A DNA stretch of 64,000 bases from Natronospira bacteriovora (lineage in GTDB: Bacteria > Pseudomonadota > Gammaproteobacteria > Natronospirales > Natronospiraceae), in NCBI RefSeq assembly GCF_030848495.1, contig NZ_JAVDDT010000004.1, positions 243,152-307,151 of the forward strand, given 5' to 3'. The notes under the pieces are model-generated. The model saw only the letters and a program-made list of their open reading frames with translations, did no database searches and was not told the origin of the DNA. Of this stretch, positions 9,056-17,723 are shown in pieces (the first letter of the stretch is position 1; the number at the start of each line of letters is the position of its first letter). The position numbers and the translations under genes are program-made.

Positions 9056-10807
9056 ATGAACCGCAAGCAGAAAATCCGGATCGGTGACCTGCTGGTCCAG
9101 CACAAGGTGATCTCCGAAAGCCAGCTCGAACAGGCACTGGCGGAACAGAAGTCCAGTGGCCGCAAGCTGGGTCGGGTGCTGATTGATCTTGGCTACGTGA
9201 CCGAGGATGAAATTCTGGATCTGCTGTCGCGGCAGCTGGACATCCCGCATATCGACATCCGCCACTTTCGCTTCGAGCCGGAAACGGCACGCAGGCTGCC
9301 CGAGACCCATGCACGCCGCTATCGGGCACTGCCCCTGTCCACCAATGAAGACGGCAGTGTGCTGGTGGCCATGGCCGATCCCACCGACATCTTCGCCTTC
9401 GATGAAGTCTCGCGTCTGCTGGGCAAGACCGTGCACGTGGGCATCGTGCGTGAGGCCGATCTGCTGCGCACCATCGACCTGGTCTATCGGCGCACGGAAG
9501 AGATCTCCAGCCTGGCCGAGGAGCTGGGCGAGGAACTGTCGGAAGGGGATTACGATCTCGATGAACTCATGGCCGAGGACGAGCTCACCGATGCCCCGGT
9601 GATTCGCCTTCTCCAGTCCATGTTCGAGGACGCCGTGCAGGTGAATGCCTCGGATATCCACATTGAGCCGGATGATCAGGTTCTGCGCATCCGCCAGCGC
9701 GTGGACGGTGTGCTGCAGGAGCAGGTCATCGAAGGCAAGCGCATCGCTTCCGCCCTGGTCACCCGCCTTAAGCTCATGTCCCAGCTGGACATCTCCGAAA
9801 AACGCCTGCCCCAGGACGGCCGTTTCTCTATCAACGTCAAGGGCAAAACCATTGATGTGCGCCTGTCCACCATGCCCATCTCCAGTGGGGAATCCGTGGT
9901 GATGCGTCTGCTGGATCAATCCGCCGGCACCATGGAGCTCAAGCAGCTCGGCATTCCCGAGGACATGCTGCCGCGCATCCAGCGCCTCATCAGCAAGCCC
10001 CAGGGCATGGTGCTGGTGACCGGCCCCACCGGCAGCGGCAAGACCACCACCCTGTATGCCGCCCTCAACTACGTGAACCGGCCGGACAACAAGATCATTA
10101 CCGTGGAAGACCCGGTGGAATACCGCCTGCCGCGAGTCAACCAGGTGCAGGTACATCCCCGCATCGGTCTGGACTTCGCCCGTGTGCTGCGCACCGCCCT
10201 TCGACAGGATCCGGATATCATCCTGGTGGGCGAGATGCGTGACCAGGAAACCGTGGATATCGGCCTGCGTGCGGCCATGACCGGTCACATGGTCTTTTCC
10301 ACCCTGCACACCAACAATGCCCTGGCCACCATCAACCGCCTGATGGACATGGGGGCGCCCGGTTACATGCTGGCCGCTTCCCTGGACGCGGTGATCGCCC
10401 AGCGCCTGGTGCGTCGGGTGTGTGACAGCTGCGGTCGCGACAAGAAACCCGATGATCATCAGCTGGCCTGGCTGCGTGCCCGCATCGGCCCGGAAAAGGC
10501 CGACGGCATGACCTTCCGGGAAGGGCGCGGCTGCCCCTACTGCGGAAACACCGGATACCGTGGCCGAATCGGCGTTTACGAATTGCTGGAACTGGACGCG
10601 ATCCTCACCGACGCCCTGCGCCGCAACGACCTGGATGACTTCGAGGAACAGGCCCAGCGCCGCAGCGGATACCGACCCCTGGTCATGTGCGCCCTGGATT
10701 ACGCCGAGCAGGGCACCACCTCCCTCGCCGAAGTCATCCGCCTGGCCGGTGGCCTGGAAGGTCGTGTCTCCGCCCCGAACCTGGATTTGAGTCTGAGTGA
10801 TGGGTGA
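9056..10807 (+). CDS. mshE: MSHA pilus extension ATPase MshE (c-di-GMP responsive type)
   Basis: Hexameric cytoplasmic motor of the GspE/PilB family, 583 residues. The N-terminal 140 residues form a MshEN domain (RIGDLLVQHKVISESQLEQAL, then KLGRVLIDLGYVTEDEILDLL), the tandem motif that in Vibrio MshE binds cyclic di-GMP. The ATPase core shows Walker A GPTGSGKTTT near residue 323, an Asp box and Walker B DPDIILVGEMRDQET. A four-Cys zinc site follows (VCDSC near 455, GCPYCG near 492). It powers polymerisation of MshA. The gene ends just before element A2, separating it from its platform partner mshG. Confidence 0.94.
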   Translation: MNRKQKIRIGDLLVQHKVISESQLEQALAEQKSSGRKLGRVLIDLGYVTEDEILDLLSRQLDIPHIDIRHFRFEPETARRLPETHARRYRALPLSTNEDGSVLVAMADPTDIFAFDEVSRLLGKTVHVGIVREADLLRTIDLVYRRTEEISSLAEELGEELSEGDYDLDELMAEDELTDAPVIRLLQSMFEDAVQVNASDIHIEPDDQVLRIRQRVDGVLQEQVIEGKRIASALVTRLKLMSQLDISEKRLPQDGRFSINVKGKTIDVRLSTMPISSGESVVMRLLDQSAGTMELKQLGIPEDMLPRIQRLISKPQGMVLVTGPTGSGKTTTLYAALNYVNRPDNKIITVEDPVEYRLPRVNQVQVHPRIGLDFARVLRTALRQDPDIILVGEMRDQETVDIGLRAAMTGHMVFSTLHTNNALATINRLMDMGAPGYMLAASLDAVIAQRLVRRVCDSCGRDKKPDDHQLAWLRARIGPEKADGMTFREGRGCPYCGNTGYRGRIGVYELLELDAILTDALRRNDLDDFEEQAQRRSGYRPLVMCALDYAEQGTTSLAEVIRLAGGLEGRVSAPNLDLSLSDG

Positions 10808-10812
10808 TTTTT

Positions 10813-10839
10813 TGAGTTCTGAGTTCTGAGTTCTGAGTT
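10813..10839. repeat. Short heptamer array (TGAGTTC), left-arm orientation
   Basis: About 3.7 copies of TGAGTTC directly after the mshE stop codon and just before the hexamer left arm. It is the same heptamer family as the arrays at 23140 and 43239, but no matching right arm is found nearby. Confidence 0.8.
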
Positions 10840-10850
10840 GGCAGTATCGC

Positions 10851-11021
<171 letters not shown>

Positions 11022-11058
11022 GAACATACTCACCGCCGGGTTTACCTAGGAGCAATCA

Positions 11059-12276
11059 ATGCCGGTTTTCAAATACAAAGGGCGTACCGGGCGCGGTGAA
11101 TCCGTCAGCGGCACACTGGAGGCCGAGGATGCGGATGCCGTGGCACGCCAGTTGTTCAATACCGGCATCACCCCCATCGACATCAATGAGTCTGAAGAAA
11201 AACGGCGTGGAGCCGGGGTGCAGCTACAGCTATGGCGGCCGCGTCCGAAAAGCGAGGATCTCATCCTCTTCACCCGTCAGATGTACTCTCTGACCAAGGC
11301 GGGTGTCCCCCTGATTCGCGGCTTGCGCGGTCTGATCGAATCCACCCGCAACGAGATACTGGCCGAGGCCCTGGAAGACGTGGTGGATGCCCTGGAGTCC
11401 GGCCGTGACCTGTCCGGCGCCCTGGCGCGCCACGCCAACATCTTCGGGCCGCTCTACATCAACATTGTCCGCGTGGGGGAGAACTCCGGCAATCTGGAGG
11501 AATCCTTCCTGCGCCTCGGCCAATACCTGCAGCTGGACCGGGAAACCCGCCGCAAGGTGAAGAGCGCCCTGATGTATCCCAGCATGGTGATCGGCGCCAT
11601 CGTCATTGCCATCGCCATCGTCACCATCTGGGTCATTCCCCAGTTCTCCCGCATGTTCGCCGCCTTCGATGCCGAGCTGCCCCTGGCCACCCGCGGCATT
11701 CTCGCCGTCTCCAACTTCGCCCAGGCCTGGTGGCCGTGGCTGCTGGTTGCCGCTGTACTGGGCGCAACGGCTTTCAGCTACTGGTCGAAGACACCCAAGG
11801 GTAGCCGCACCTGGGATCGCTGGAAACTCCGGATCCCCGCCGTGGGTGACATCATCCTGCGCGCCACCCTGGCCCGCTTCGCCCGCACCTTCGCCATGTG
11901 TTTCCGCGCCGGCGTCCCCCTGGTGCAGGCCCTGACCCTGGTCTCCCGTGCCCTGGACAACAACTGGCTTGGCGACCGCGTCGCCGGCATGCGCAACGGT
12001 GTCGAGCGCGGCGAAAGCCTGCACCGCACCGCCCGCGCCGCCGGCATCTTCACCCCCCTGGTACTGCAGATGATCCAGGTGGGTGAAGAAACCGGCTCGG
12101 TGGATGACATGCTGGAAGAAGCCGCCGACTTCTACGAACGGGAAGTGCAGTACGACATCGACAACCTCAGCGCCATCATCGAGCCCATATTGATCGTGTT
12201 CGTGGGGATTCTGGTGCTTCTGTTGGCCCTGGGAATCTTCTTGCCAATGTGGGACCTTGCAAGAGTCGCCATGTAG
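11059..12276 (+). CDS. mshG: MSHA platform protein MshG (GspF/PilC family)
   Basis: Polytopic inner-membrane platform protein of 405 residues on which MshE acts. Two T2SSF repeats are visible: FTRQMYSLTKAGVPLIRGLRGL (from about residue 70) and FARTFAMCFRAGVPLVQALTLV (from about 275), each with the AGVPL signature. Three hydrophobic spans lie near 172-192, 218-238 and 375-398. A strong AGGAG lies 8 bp before the ATG at 11059. It is preceded by hexamer element A2 and followed by A3, so it stands between two inserted repeats. Confidence 0.93.
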   Translation: MPVFKYKGRTGRGESVSGTLEAEDADAVARQLFNTGITPIDINESEEKRRGAGVQLQLWRPRPKSEDLILFTRQMYSLTKAGVPLIRGLRGLIESTRNEILAEALEDVVDALESGRDLSGALARHANIFGPLYINIVRVGENSGNLEESFLRLGQYLQLDRETRRKVKSALMYPSMVIGAIVIAIAIVTIWVIPQFSRMFAAFDAELPLATRGILAVSNFAQAWWPWLLVAAVLGATAFSYWSKTPKGSRTWDRWKLRIPAVGDIILRATLARFARTFAMCFRAGVPLVQALTLVSRALDNNWLGDRVAGMRNGVERGESLHRTARAAGIFTPLVLQMIQVGEETGSVDDMLEEAADFYEREVQYDIDNLSAIIEPILIVFVGILVLLLALGIFLPMWDLARVAM

Positions 12277-12339
12277 TAAGGCCCCACCTCCTATCGGAGC
12301 CATATGACCCCCAAAATCGGCACGGCCGTTTAGTAGAAA

Positions 12340-12448
<109 letters not shown>

Positions 12449-12480
12449 TTTCAAGAACACCACTGCAGTGCAGGAAAACC

Positions 12481-13059
12481 ATGTCTCGCCACCCACACAA
12501 CCGCGGCTTCACCCTGCTGGAATTCCTCCTGGTTATCACCCTGGTGGGCATCTTCTTCGTGGTGGCCATCGAGAACCTCTTGCCCCTGACCGGTGAGGCC
12601 GAGCGGGTGAGTGTGGAGCGCAATCGGGTGGCCATGGACAGCAATCTGCGCACGGCGGCGGCGGAACGGCTGCTGAGGGATGGTCGCGAAGCGGTCAAGG
12701 CAATGGAAGGCCGCAACCCTGTCGAGTGGCTGCAGCGCCCGCCGACCAACTACCTGGGCGAGAAACCCGGCGCCAACCCGGCGAACGTTCCGCCCGGGCA
12801 CTGGTACTGGGACCCCGAAGGGCAATGGCTGATCTACACCGTTCGCCATAGCCGCTACTTCCACAGCGAACTCGACGGCCCGCCCCGCATCCGTTTCCAG
12901 GTCGAACGGGAAGGTGGCGAGCAATTCTTCGCCCTGCGCCTGGTCAGCCCCGATGCCTACCACTGGGACAGCGAAGGCTCCGAACTCGCCCGCTGGATAC
13001 TGCGTGGAAGACCGGATGAATCGGGACCACAAAATGCACACGAAATGGACACGAGATAA
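12481..13059 (+). CDS. Prepilin-like protein of the msh locus (mshF/mshB position)
   Basis: 192-residue protein with a type IV prepilin leader: NRGFTLLEFLLVITLVGIFFVVAIENL, cleavage expected after Gly, hydrophobic helix about residues 13-33. The remainder is a soluble domain with two-Trp WYWDPEGQWLIYTVRHSRYF. Position after mshG matches mshF or mshB in Vibrio, so it is probably a minor pilin or pilin-like assembly factor. The ATG at 12481 has an AGGAAAA site; upstream in-frame codons from the hexamer arm were rejected. The last residues (NAHEMDTR) are read from an AAATGGACACG repeat unit, so the natural C-terminus may have been extended by repeat insertion. Confidence 0.72.
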   Translation: MSRHPHNRGFTLLEFLLVITLVGIFFVVAIENLLPLTGEAERVSVERNRVAMDSNLRTAAAERLLRDGREAVKAMEGRNPVEWLQRPPTNYLGEKPGANPANVPPGHWYWDPEGQWLIYTVRHSRYFHSELDGPPRIRFQVEREGGEQFFALRLVSPDAYHWDSEGSELARWILRGRPDESGPQNAHEMDTR

Positions 13060-13500
13060 GGGCGAAAACCGTTAAAACATTTGGCCGCGAAATGGACGCG
13101 AAATGAAAGGCAAAAGAATATTAGCCACAGATGGACACGGATGGACGCAGATGGGGCCGTGCGGGGTAAGGCGCCGTGCCGCTTCGGAGGGGCCGTGCCC
13201 GATGCGGGGGGTGGCGTAGCTATAGGCACCGTAGGCGCGGTTTTATCCTCGATTACAACCCATCCAATTGCACGCCGCGAATTCGAACCCCCTGTGGGAG
13301 CGTCATTCCTGCCGCGATGACAATCGTGCGTTTTGGCACGCCGTCCTCTATGGTCTCGCTGTAGGCGCGGATTCATCCGCGCCTACGCGGCCAGTCGATG
13401 CGCCGAGCCCTCCGCAGGCATGGCCCCTCCGAATCAGCACGGCACCTGACCGGGCACGGCCCAACATCTCGTGTCCATTTCGTGTCCATTTCGTGGTCCC
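13030..13500. repeat. Class C repeat element between prepilin-like gene and membrane protein gene
   Basis: The 542-bp gap 13060-13601 holds no convincing gene. Left arm: tandem AAATGCACACG / AAATGGACACG units (13030-13057) and CGCGAAATGGACGCG (13085-13105), then GATGGACACGGATGGACGC. The right arm at 13471-13500 carries the inverted units (TTCGTGTCCAT)n. Between them are a perfect REP-like hairpin GTAGGCGCGG-ATTCAT-CCGCGCCTAC at 13361-13386 and inverted GGGCCGTGC / GCACGGCCC blocks. It is the same family as 42632 and 47177. Confidence 0.8.
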
Positions 13501-13601
13501 CTCCAAACCCGTCACCGCCCATGCATTTCTGCTATGTTTATCCAAAAGAGGGCCGGGCCGGGGGGCCGGTGTTGTTCGGGTCTGTCTGACAAGGAAAACC
13601 A

Positions 13602-14189
13602 ATGAACACGCTTGCCTTGTTTTTTGATGCACTGATCGTCTTCTTCCTGGTAGTGGGGCTGTTCGCCGCTGCCATCGGCCTTATTCTCATGCTCGCACCC
13701 GCCGGATTCGAACGCCTTGCCAGCCGCATGAACCGGGAATGGTCCACCCGGCGCGCCATGAAGGAGCTGGAGGTTCCCCGCTATTACGAACGCTTCTTCT
13801 TCCGCCACCATCGCTGGGTCGGCGCCCTGATCCTGATCGCCTGTCTCTATTTCTTCTTCGCCTTCGTCTTTCGCATGAGCCCGGCCGAGGCCGCCCTGGC
13901 CATGCCCGGGATCACCTGGCTCTGGGAAGGCCTGTTCTGGTTCCTGATCGTGGCCAACAGCGCCGCCGCGATCCTGGCACTGGTGATCCTGCTCCGGCCC
14001 AGCGCCCTCAAGCCCCTGGAAGCCTTCGCCAACCAGTGGGTCTCCGTGCGCAAGGCCACCCGGGGCCTGGACAAGGAATTCGACGACTTCGACAACTTCG
14101 CCCGCCGCCATCACCGCGCCACCGGTTTTCTCCTCCTCCTGGCGGGAGTGTTCCTGGCCGTCAGCTTCGGGGTCTTGTATAGCGGGTAG
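13602..14189 (+). CDS. Four-TM membrane protein of unknown function within the msh locus
   Basis: 195-residue hydrophobic protein, not recognised. Likely transmembrane helices lie at about 7-31, 73-92, 107-131 and 170-192. The loops contain charged stretches: RMNREWSTRRAMKELEVPRYYERFFFRHHR before helix 2 and RKATRGLDKEFDDFDNFARRHHR before helix 4, both ending RHHR, suggesting an internal duplication of two-helix units. A good AAGGA site precedes the ATG. It is flanked on both sides by class C repeat DNA, so it may be an insertion between mshG/prepilin and mshA rather than a pilus gene. It could also be an msh-linked membrane factor; no evidence decides. Confidence 0.65.
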   Translation: MNTLALFFDALIVFFLVVGLFAAAIGLILMLAPAGFERLASRMNREWSTRRAMKELEVPRYYERFFFRHHRWVGALILIACLYFFFAFVFRMSPAEAALAMPGITWLWEGLFWFLIVANSAAAILALVILLRPSALKPLEAFANQWVSVRKATRGLDKEFDDFDNFARRHHRATGFLLLLAGVFLAVSFGVLYSG

Positions 14190-14207
14190 TAGGGGAAAGG
14201 CGCCGCG

Positions 14208-14745
14208 AAATGGACGCAAGATGAACGCGAAATGAAAGGCGAAGGGCGTTTTTTTTTGCCACAGATGAACGCGGATTAACACAGATGAGGGCTGGCAGCG
14301 CCTGCGCTGACCGCCACCTGTGGGAGCGGCTTTCAGCCGCGATTGCAATTCTTCGGTTGGCACGCCGGTTGTTTTCTGAAGAATCGCTGCCGAAGCCGGG
14401 CCGATATGTTTTTACACAGAGAGCACGGAGCGGGAGATAGTGTTGGCTTCGATAAAAGTCGCGTGTCGTTGATGGTGGATTGGCATTAGATGGCTTGATC
14501 GCGGCTGAAAGCCGCTCCCACAGCGGGCGGTCAGCACCCGCACTGCAAATGTCAAATCTGTGTCCATCCGTGTTCATCTGTGGCTGAGATCCATTTTTCT
14601 TTTTTATTTCGTGTCCATTTCGTGGTCAAAATCTTCCAAGCCATCCCCAGGCACGGCCCCTCCGAAGCCGCACGACACCTCACCCCGCACGACCCAAATC
14701 TAGCGTCCATTTTGCGTCCATCTCGCGGCTAACGCTTTTCGCCTT
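14208..14745. repeat. Nested repeat region (class C arms around a REPIN-like pair)
   Basis: The 812-bp gap 14190-15001 holds no gene until mshA. From outside in: GAAATGGACGC / AACGCGAAATG units at 14208-14235 with inverted counterparts at 14605-14625 and 14701-14730; CACAGATGAACGC units at 14260-14286 inverted at 14553-14583; and REP-like GTGGGAGCGGCTTTCAGCCG at 14320-14339 with its inverted partner at 14502-14521. Arms are inverted at every level. No promoter is seen inside. Confidence 0.8.
14318..14523 (+). repeat. 206-bp repeat copy 1 (inverted copy at 21323-21538)
   Basis: Reading 21323-21538 on the minus strand gives a sequence nearly matching this one throughout, including the REP-like ends, AATTCTTCGG near the left, ACACAGAGA and ACGGAGCGGG in the middle and GGCATTAGATGGCTTGATCG near the right. 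The two inverted copies bracket mshA through mshQ. Confidence 0.85.
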
Positions 14746-14856
14746 TATCTCGTGTGAATCTCGTAACCTGAACAAACCTCAGATAAACCGTTCATCCCCG
14801 CCAGCAACCCTCTGATCCGCGTCAGGAAACCTTTTATCGGTTTTTACATAAAACGG

Positions 14857-14886
14857 TTGTGTCATTTGCCTCAATCAGGCTATGCT
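14857..14886 (+). promoter_or_regulatory. Candidate sigma70 promoter of mshA
   Basis: TTGTGT at 14857-14862, an 18-bp spacer and TATGCT at 14881-14886 in an AT-rich patch after the repeat region. It would give a leader of about 105 nt containing an AGCCCCA/TGGGGCT inverted pair. A second weaker TATACT lies at 14948-14953. A dedicated promoter fits a highly expressed major pilin. Confidence 0.5.
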
Positions 14887-15001
14887 TTAAACAAGCCCCA
14901 GTGGCGGCTGCGGCCGCGGTTGGGGCTTCAGTCCCGCTCCAGCGGGCTATACTCATGGCTTGACCGGCCGCGGCCGGGAATTCTGAAAGAGGTGAATTGA
15001 G

Positions 15002-15379
15002 ATGCGCAAAGCCCAAGGTTTTACCCTGATTGAACTCGTCGTGGTCCTCGTGATCCTCGGCATCCTCGCCGCCGTGGCCGTGCCGCGGTTTATTGATCTG
15101 AGTGGAGAAGCCGAGACAGCTGCCCTTCAGGCGCAGGCAGGCAATCTTACCAGTGCAGCAGCCATGAATTTTGCGAAGTGGGCTGCCAATGGCAAGCCGA
15201 CTGATCCAACAACTGTTGATGCTGTCGCAGTCACTGTCTGCAGTGATCTGGAAGGTTTGGTCACAAACTTTGATTCCGCCCGATTTGATCTTGCCGATGG
15301 AACTGGGGGCACTATTACCTTCACCGTACGCACGGTTCCCGGTGATACTGACCAGGACTGCAGTATATCGATCAACTGA
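15002..15379 (+). CDS. mshA: Major MSHA-type pilin MshA
   Basis: Type IVa-like prepilin of 125 residues with a six-residue leader ending in Gly followed by FTLIELVVVLVILGILAAVAVP, the canonical N-methylated helix with Glu5 of the mature protein. The C-terminal domain is short and has two Cys (TVCSDLEG and QDCSISIN), placed for the disulfide loop typical of pilins. An AGAGGTG ribosome site precedes the ATG. Its own promoter candidate, the position before mshC/D/O/P/Q and a following UUCG hairpin mark it as the major subunit. It is shorter than Vibrio MshA (about 170-180 residues). PilD, needed for processing, is not in the window. Confidence 0.85.
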   Translation: MRKAQGFTLIELVVVLVILGILAAVAVPRFIDLSGEAETAALQAQAGNLTSAAAMNFAKWAANGKPTDPTTVDAVAVTVCSDLEGLVTNFDSARFDLADGTGGTITFTVRTVPGDTDQDCSISIN

Positions 15380-15411
15380 TCCTTAGAGCCTCAAGAAAGT
15401 TGATTGTGAAG

Positions 15412-15438
15412 CCGCCCTCACCTTCGGGTTGAGGGCGG
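15412..15438 (+). terminator. UUCG-loop hairpin after mshA (partial terminator/attenuator)
   Basis: CCGCCCTCA pairs with TGAGGGCGG around a CC-TTCG-GG cap with one bulged T. Only a weak T-rich tail (TTCTGTCT) follows, so it may attenuate read-through into mshC and stabilise the mshA mRNA rather than fully terminate. Confidence 0.7.
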
Positions 15439-15458
15439 TTCTGTCTGGGGTTACTTGA

Positions 15459-15926
15459 ATGTCGGCGAAAGGTTTCAGCCTCATCGAGCTTGTAATGGTC
15501 ATCGTTATACTCGGCATCCTCGCCGTGGTGGCCATCCCCCGTTTCACCGGCGGCACCCTCTACGACGCCCGCGGCTTCCACGACGAACTCATGAGCGCCA
15601 CGCGATACGCACAGCTGCAGGCCAGTACCACGGGCTGCCTGGCGCGCATCGCCATCTCCTCCGGTGGCTATGCACTCGATCACGAGAATCCCTGTGGCAG
15701 TGGCGATTTCGGGGGGCTTCCCGTCATCCATCCCAGCCGGGGTGGGGCCTTTCAGGCCAATACTCCGTCTGGTGTGACGGTCTCCATTTCCGGTCAGGCA
15801 GAGCTGGTCTTTGATGGCCTCGGCCGGCCGCTGACCAACAACCCGCCCCAGGTCACCGTGGAAGGCGGTGGCTTCAGTCGTAGTTTCTGCGTCGAGCCGG
15901 AAACCGGCCACGTGGAGGTCTGCTGA
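15459..15926 (+). CDS. mshC: Minor pilin MshC (GspH-like)
   Basis: 155-residue prepilin: leader MSAKG then FSLIELVMVIVILGILAVVAIPRF. The body resembles GspH/FimT-type minor pilins, with FHDELMSATRYAQLQAS following the helix and a C-terminal paired-Cys pattern (GCLARI, NPCGSG, FCVEPETGHVEVC). It lies 80 bp after mshA and its TGA overlaps the ATG of mshD. In the MSHA order this position is MshC, a pseudopilin needed to initiate assembly. The assignment to C rather than B is by order and GspH-like form. Confidence 0.75.
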   Translation: MSAKGFSLIELVMVIVILGILAVVAIPRFTGGTLYDARGFHDELMSATRYAQLQASTTGCLARIAISSGGYALDHENPCGSGDFGGLPVIHPSRGGAFQANTPSGVTVSISGQAELVFDGLGRPLTNNPPQVTVEGGGFSRSFCVEPETGHVEVC

Positions 15927-16378
15927 TGCTCCGCCGGCGCCATCAACGCGGGGTGACACTGATCGAGCTGATCATCAGCATCGTGGTCATCGGCATTGCC
16001 GCGGCGGCCATTCTCGGCGTTTACACCACCATCGTCCGTGCCAGTGCGGACCCCATGATCCGCGCCCAGGCGGTGGCCATTGCCGAGGCCTACATGGATG
16101 AAATCATGGCCCGGCCGTTTTCGGGCAGCACCGGCGACGGCAGCTGCGGTTCACGTGAGGACTGGGATCACATCGGGGCCTACAACAACCTCGATTGCCC
16201 ACCCCAGAATGTCTTCGGCGATACCCTGCCCGGCCTTGGCAATTACACCGTCAATGTCAATGTCTACAACGATGGTTCCCTCGGCCTCGGCGCGGATGAG
16301 CGTCGAATCGACGTGCAGGTTTCCGACAACGCCAATACCGTCAGTTTCACACTCTCGGCCTGGAGGACGGCGCCATGA
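15926..16378 (+). CDS. mshD: Minor pilin MshD (PilV/GspI-like)
   Basis: 150-residue prepilin: RRRHQRG leader followed by VTLIELIISIVVIGIAAAAILGVY. The segment AQAVAIAEAYMDEIMARPF is characteristic of MshD/PilV minor pilins. Two Cys (GSCGSRE and LDCPPQN) may pair. It starts by TGATG overlap with mshC and overlaps the mshO start by 4 bp, so the minor pilins are made from one coupled message. No unusual features. Confidence 0.82.
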   Translation: MLRRRHQRGVTLIELIISIVVIGIAAAAILGVYTTIVRASADPMIRAQAVAIAEAYMDEIMARPFSGSTGDGSCGSREDWDHIGAYNNLDCPPQNVFGDTLPGLGNYTVNVNVYNDGSLGLGADERRIDVQVSDNANTVSFTLSAWRTAP

Positions 16379-17196
16379 GGGTGCAGCCGTCAAAAGGCTT
16401 CACCCTGGTGGAGCTGATCATCGTCATCGTGATCACCGGCATCGTGGCCGTGGTGGGTGCGGTGATCATCCAGGGCGGCGTCGGCGGCTATGTGGACCAG
16501 GAGCGCCGGGCCAGCCTGGTGGCCGATGCCGACCGCGCCATGCGCCGCATGAGCCGCGAGATCCGTCTCGCCCTGCCCAACAGCATTCGAGTCAATCAGT
16601 GCGCCGGTAATCCCTGCGTGGAGTTTCTGGCGACGGTGGCCGGCGGCCGTTATCGCGAGGGCCCGGGCCCGGCACCGGTCGGCGGCGACCCCAATCGGCG
16701 TCTGCGTTTCAACCAGCCGGACAATCAGTTCAACAGCACCGGCCCGATCGGCCTGGCCGATGGCAGTTACCCCTATTACCTGTCCGTCTATAACACGGGG
16801 CAGTCCGGCAATGACGCCTGGGCCGGCCAGAGCATGACGCAGGCTCGCGGGGTCACACTCGCCGATGATGTGGCGGTTCCCGGCGAGACCCGGGTCACCC
16901 TGGCCAACGCCCATCAGTTCCCGCTTTCCTCACCCCGTCAGCGCTTCTACCTGGTGGAAGACGCGGTGGCCTTTGTCTGCGAGACCGGCCGTATCAACCG
17001 CTACCGTTATGACCGCGACCAGGCCTTCAACGCCAATGCCGGCAACACCCTGGTCAATCGCGTCGAGAGCTGCGAATTCCAGTATGACGCCGGCAGCTCT
17101 ACCCGCGCCGGCCTGCTCACCCTGACCCTGGTGATCCAGGAAGAGGGCGAGCGGGTACGTCTGCAACACCAGATCCAGGTGAGCAACACGCCATGA
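16375..17196 (+). CDS. mshO: Minor pilin MshO (PilW/GspJ-like)
   Basis: 273-residue prepilin: leader MRVQPSKG then FTLVELIIVIVITGIVAVVGAVII, followed by the conserved RRASLVADADRAMRRMSREIRLALPNSIRV seen in MshO/PilW proteins. A long beta-rich domain follows, with Cys in NQCAGNPCVEF, VCETGR and SCEFQYD. Its start overlaps mshD (ATGA) and its end overlaps the mshP frame. It probably forms the tip complex with C, D, P and Q. The assignment is well supported by order and size. Confidence 0.85.
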   Translation: MRVQPSKGFTLVELIIVIVITGIVAVVGAVIIQGGVGGYVDQERRASLVADADRAMRRMSREIRLALPNSIRVNQCAGNPCVEFLATVAGGRYREGPGPAPVGGDPNRRLRFNQPDNQFNSTGPIGLADGSYPYYLSVYNTGQSGNDAWAGQSMTQARGVTLADDVAVPGETRVTLANAHQFPLSSPRQRFYLVEDAVAFVCETGRINRYRYDRDQAFNANAGNTLVNRVESCEFQYDAGSSTRAGLLTLTLVIQEEGERVRLQHQIQVSNTP

Positions 17197-17723
17197 ATGA
17201 TTTTTGGCAGACAAGACCGATCCGTCGGGATGTGGGACAAGCCGAGTTCAAAGGTGATCTCGCGCGGAGACGCGGAGACGCGGAGAAAGGCGCAGCTTAC
17301 ATGGCTGGACATGGTATGCGTTCGGGAGCGATTGCCGGAAAGCAGCGGGGAGTCGCGCTGATCGCGGCGCTGTTCCTGCTGGTCGGCCTGGCGGCACTGG
17401 CCATCTACATGGTCACCCTCAGTGGCGTGCAGCAGGACACACCGATCCGCGCCATGGACAGTAGCCGCGCCTGGTACATTGCCCGCTCCGGCATCGAAGC
17501 GGCATCGTACGAAGCAAGCAATGGTGGAGGCTGCGCCGCGGTAAGCTCCTCACACTCACTGGATGACTTTACCGTGGAAATCAGCTGCACCAGCACCACG
17601 CATACCGAACGAGGTGAAGCCTTCCAGGTATTCGTGCTGGAAGCGCAAGCACAGCGGGGCAGCTACGGTGAGCGCAACTATGTATCAAGGACCGTCACGG
17701 CACAGGTGAGCAACGCACCATGA
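17193..17723 (+). CDS. mshP: MSHA minor pilin-like protein MshP (PilX-type)
   Basis: 176 residues as opened from the ATG overlapping the mshO stop. The family-like part begins at KQRGVALIAALFLLVGLAALAIYMVTLSG (residues about 51-79), a PilX/GspK-type helix, followed by AWYIARSGIEAASYEASNGGGCA. Residues 1-36 come partly from a tandem CGCGGAGA repeat at 17262-17286, so the original start may be ATG 17301 or ATG 17316; an AAAGG lies before 17301. Only two or three residues separate Gly from the hydrophobic helix, as for MshP. It overlaps mshQ by 4 bp. Confidence 0.75.
   Translation: MNDFWQTRPIRRDVGQAEFKGDLARRRGDAEKGAAYMAGHGMRSGAIAGKQRGVALIAALFLLVGLAALAIYMVTLSGVQQDTPIRAMDSSRAWYIARSGIEAASYEASNGGGCAAVSSSHSLDDFTVEISCTSTTHTERGEAFQVFVLEAQAQRGSYGERNYVSRTVTAQVSNAP
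17262..17286. repeat. CGCGGAGA short tandem repeat at the 5' end of mshP
   Basis: Three copies of GCGGAGAC in a row, read in frame as part of the mshP N-terminal extension. No inverted partner arm is seen nearby. Confidence 0.75.

Noticed and set aside
7784..10459. Very long open frame on the minus strand opposite mshN and mshE
   Set aside because: The plus-strand genes here have strong family motifs; the minus frame is the antisense reading of GC-rich codons with no recognisable motif.
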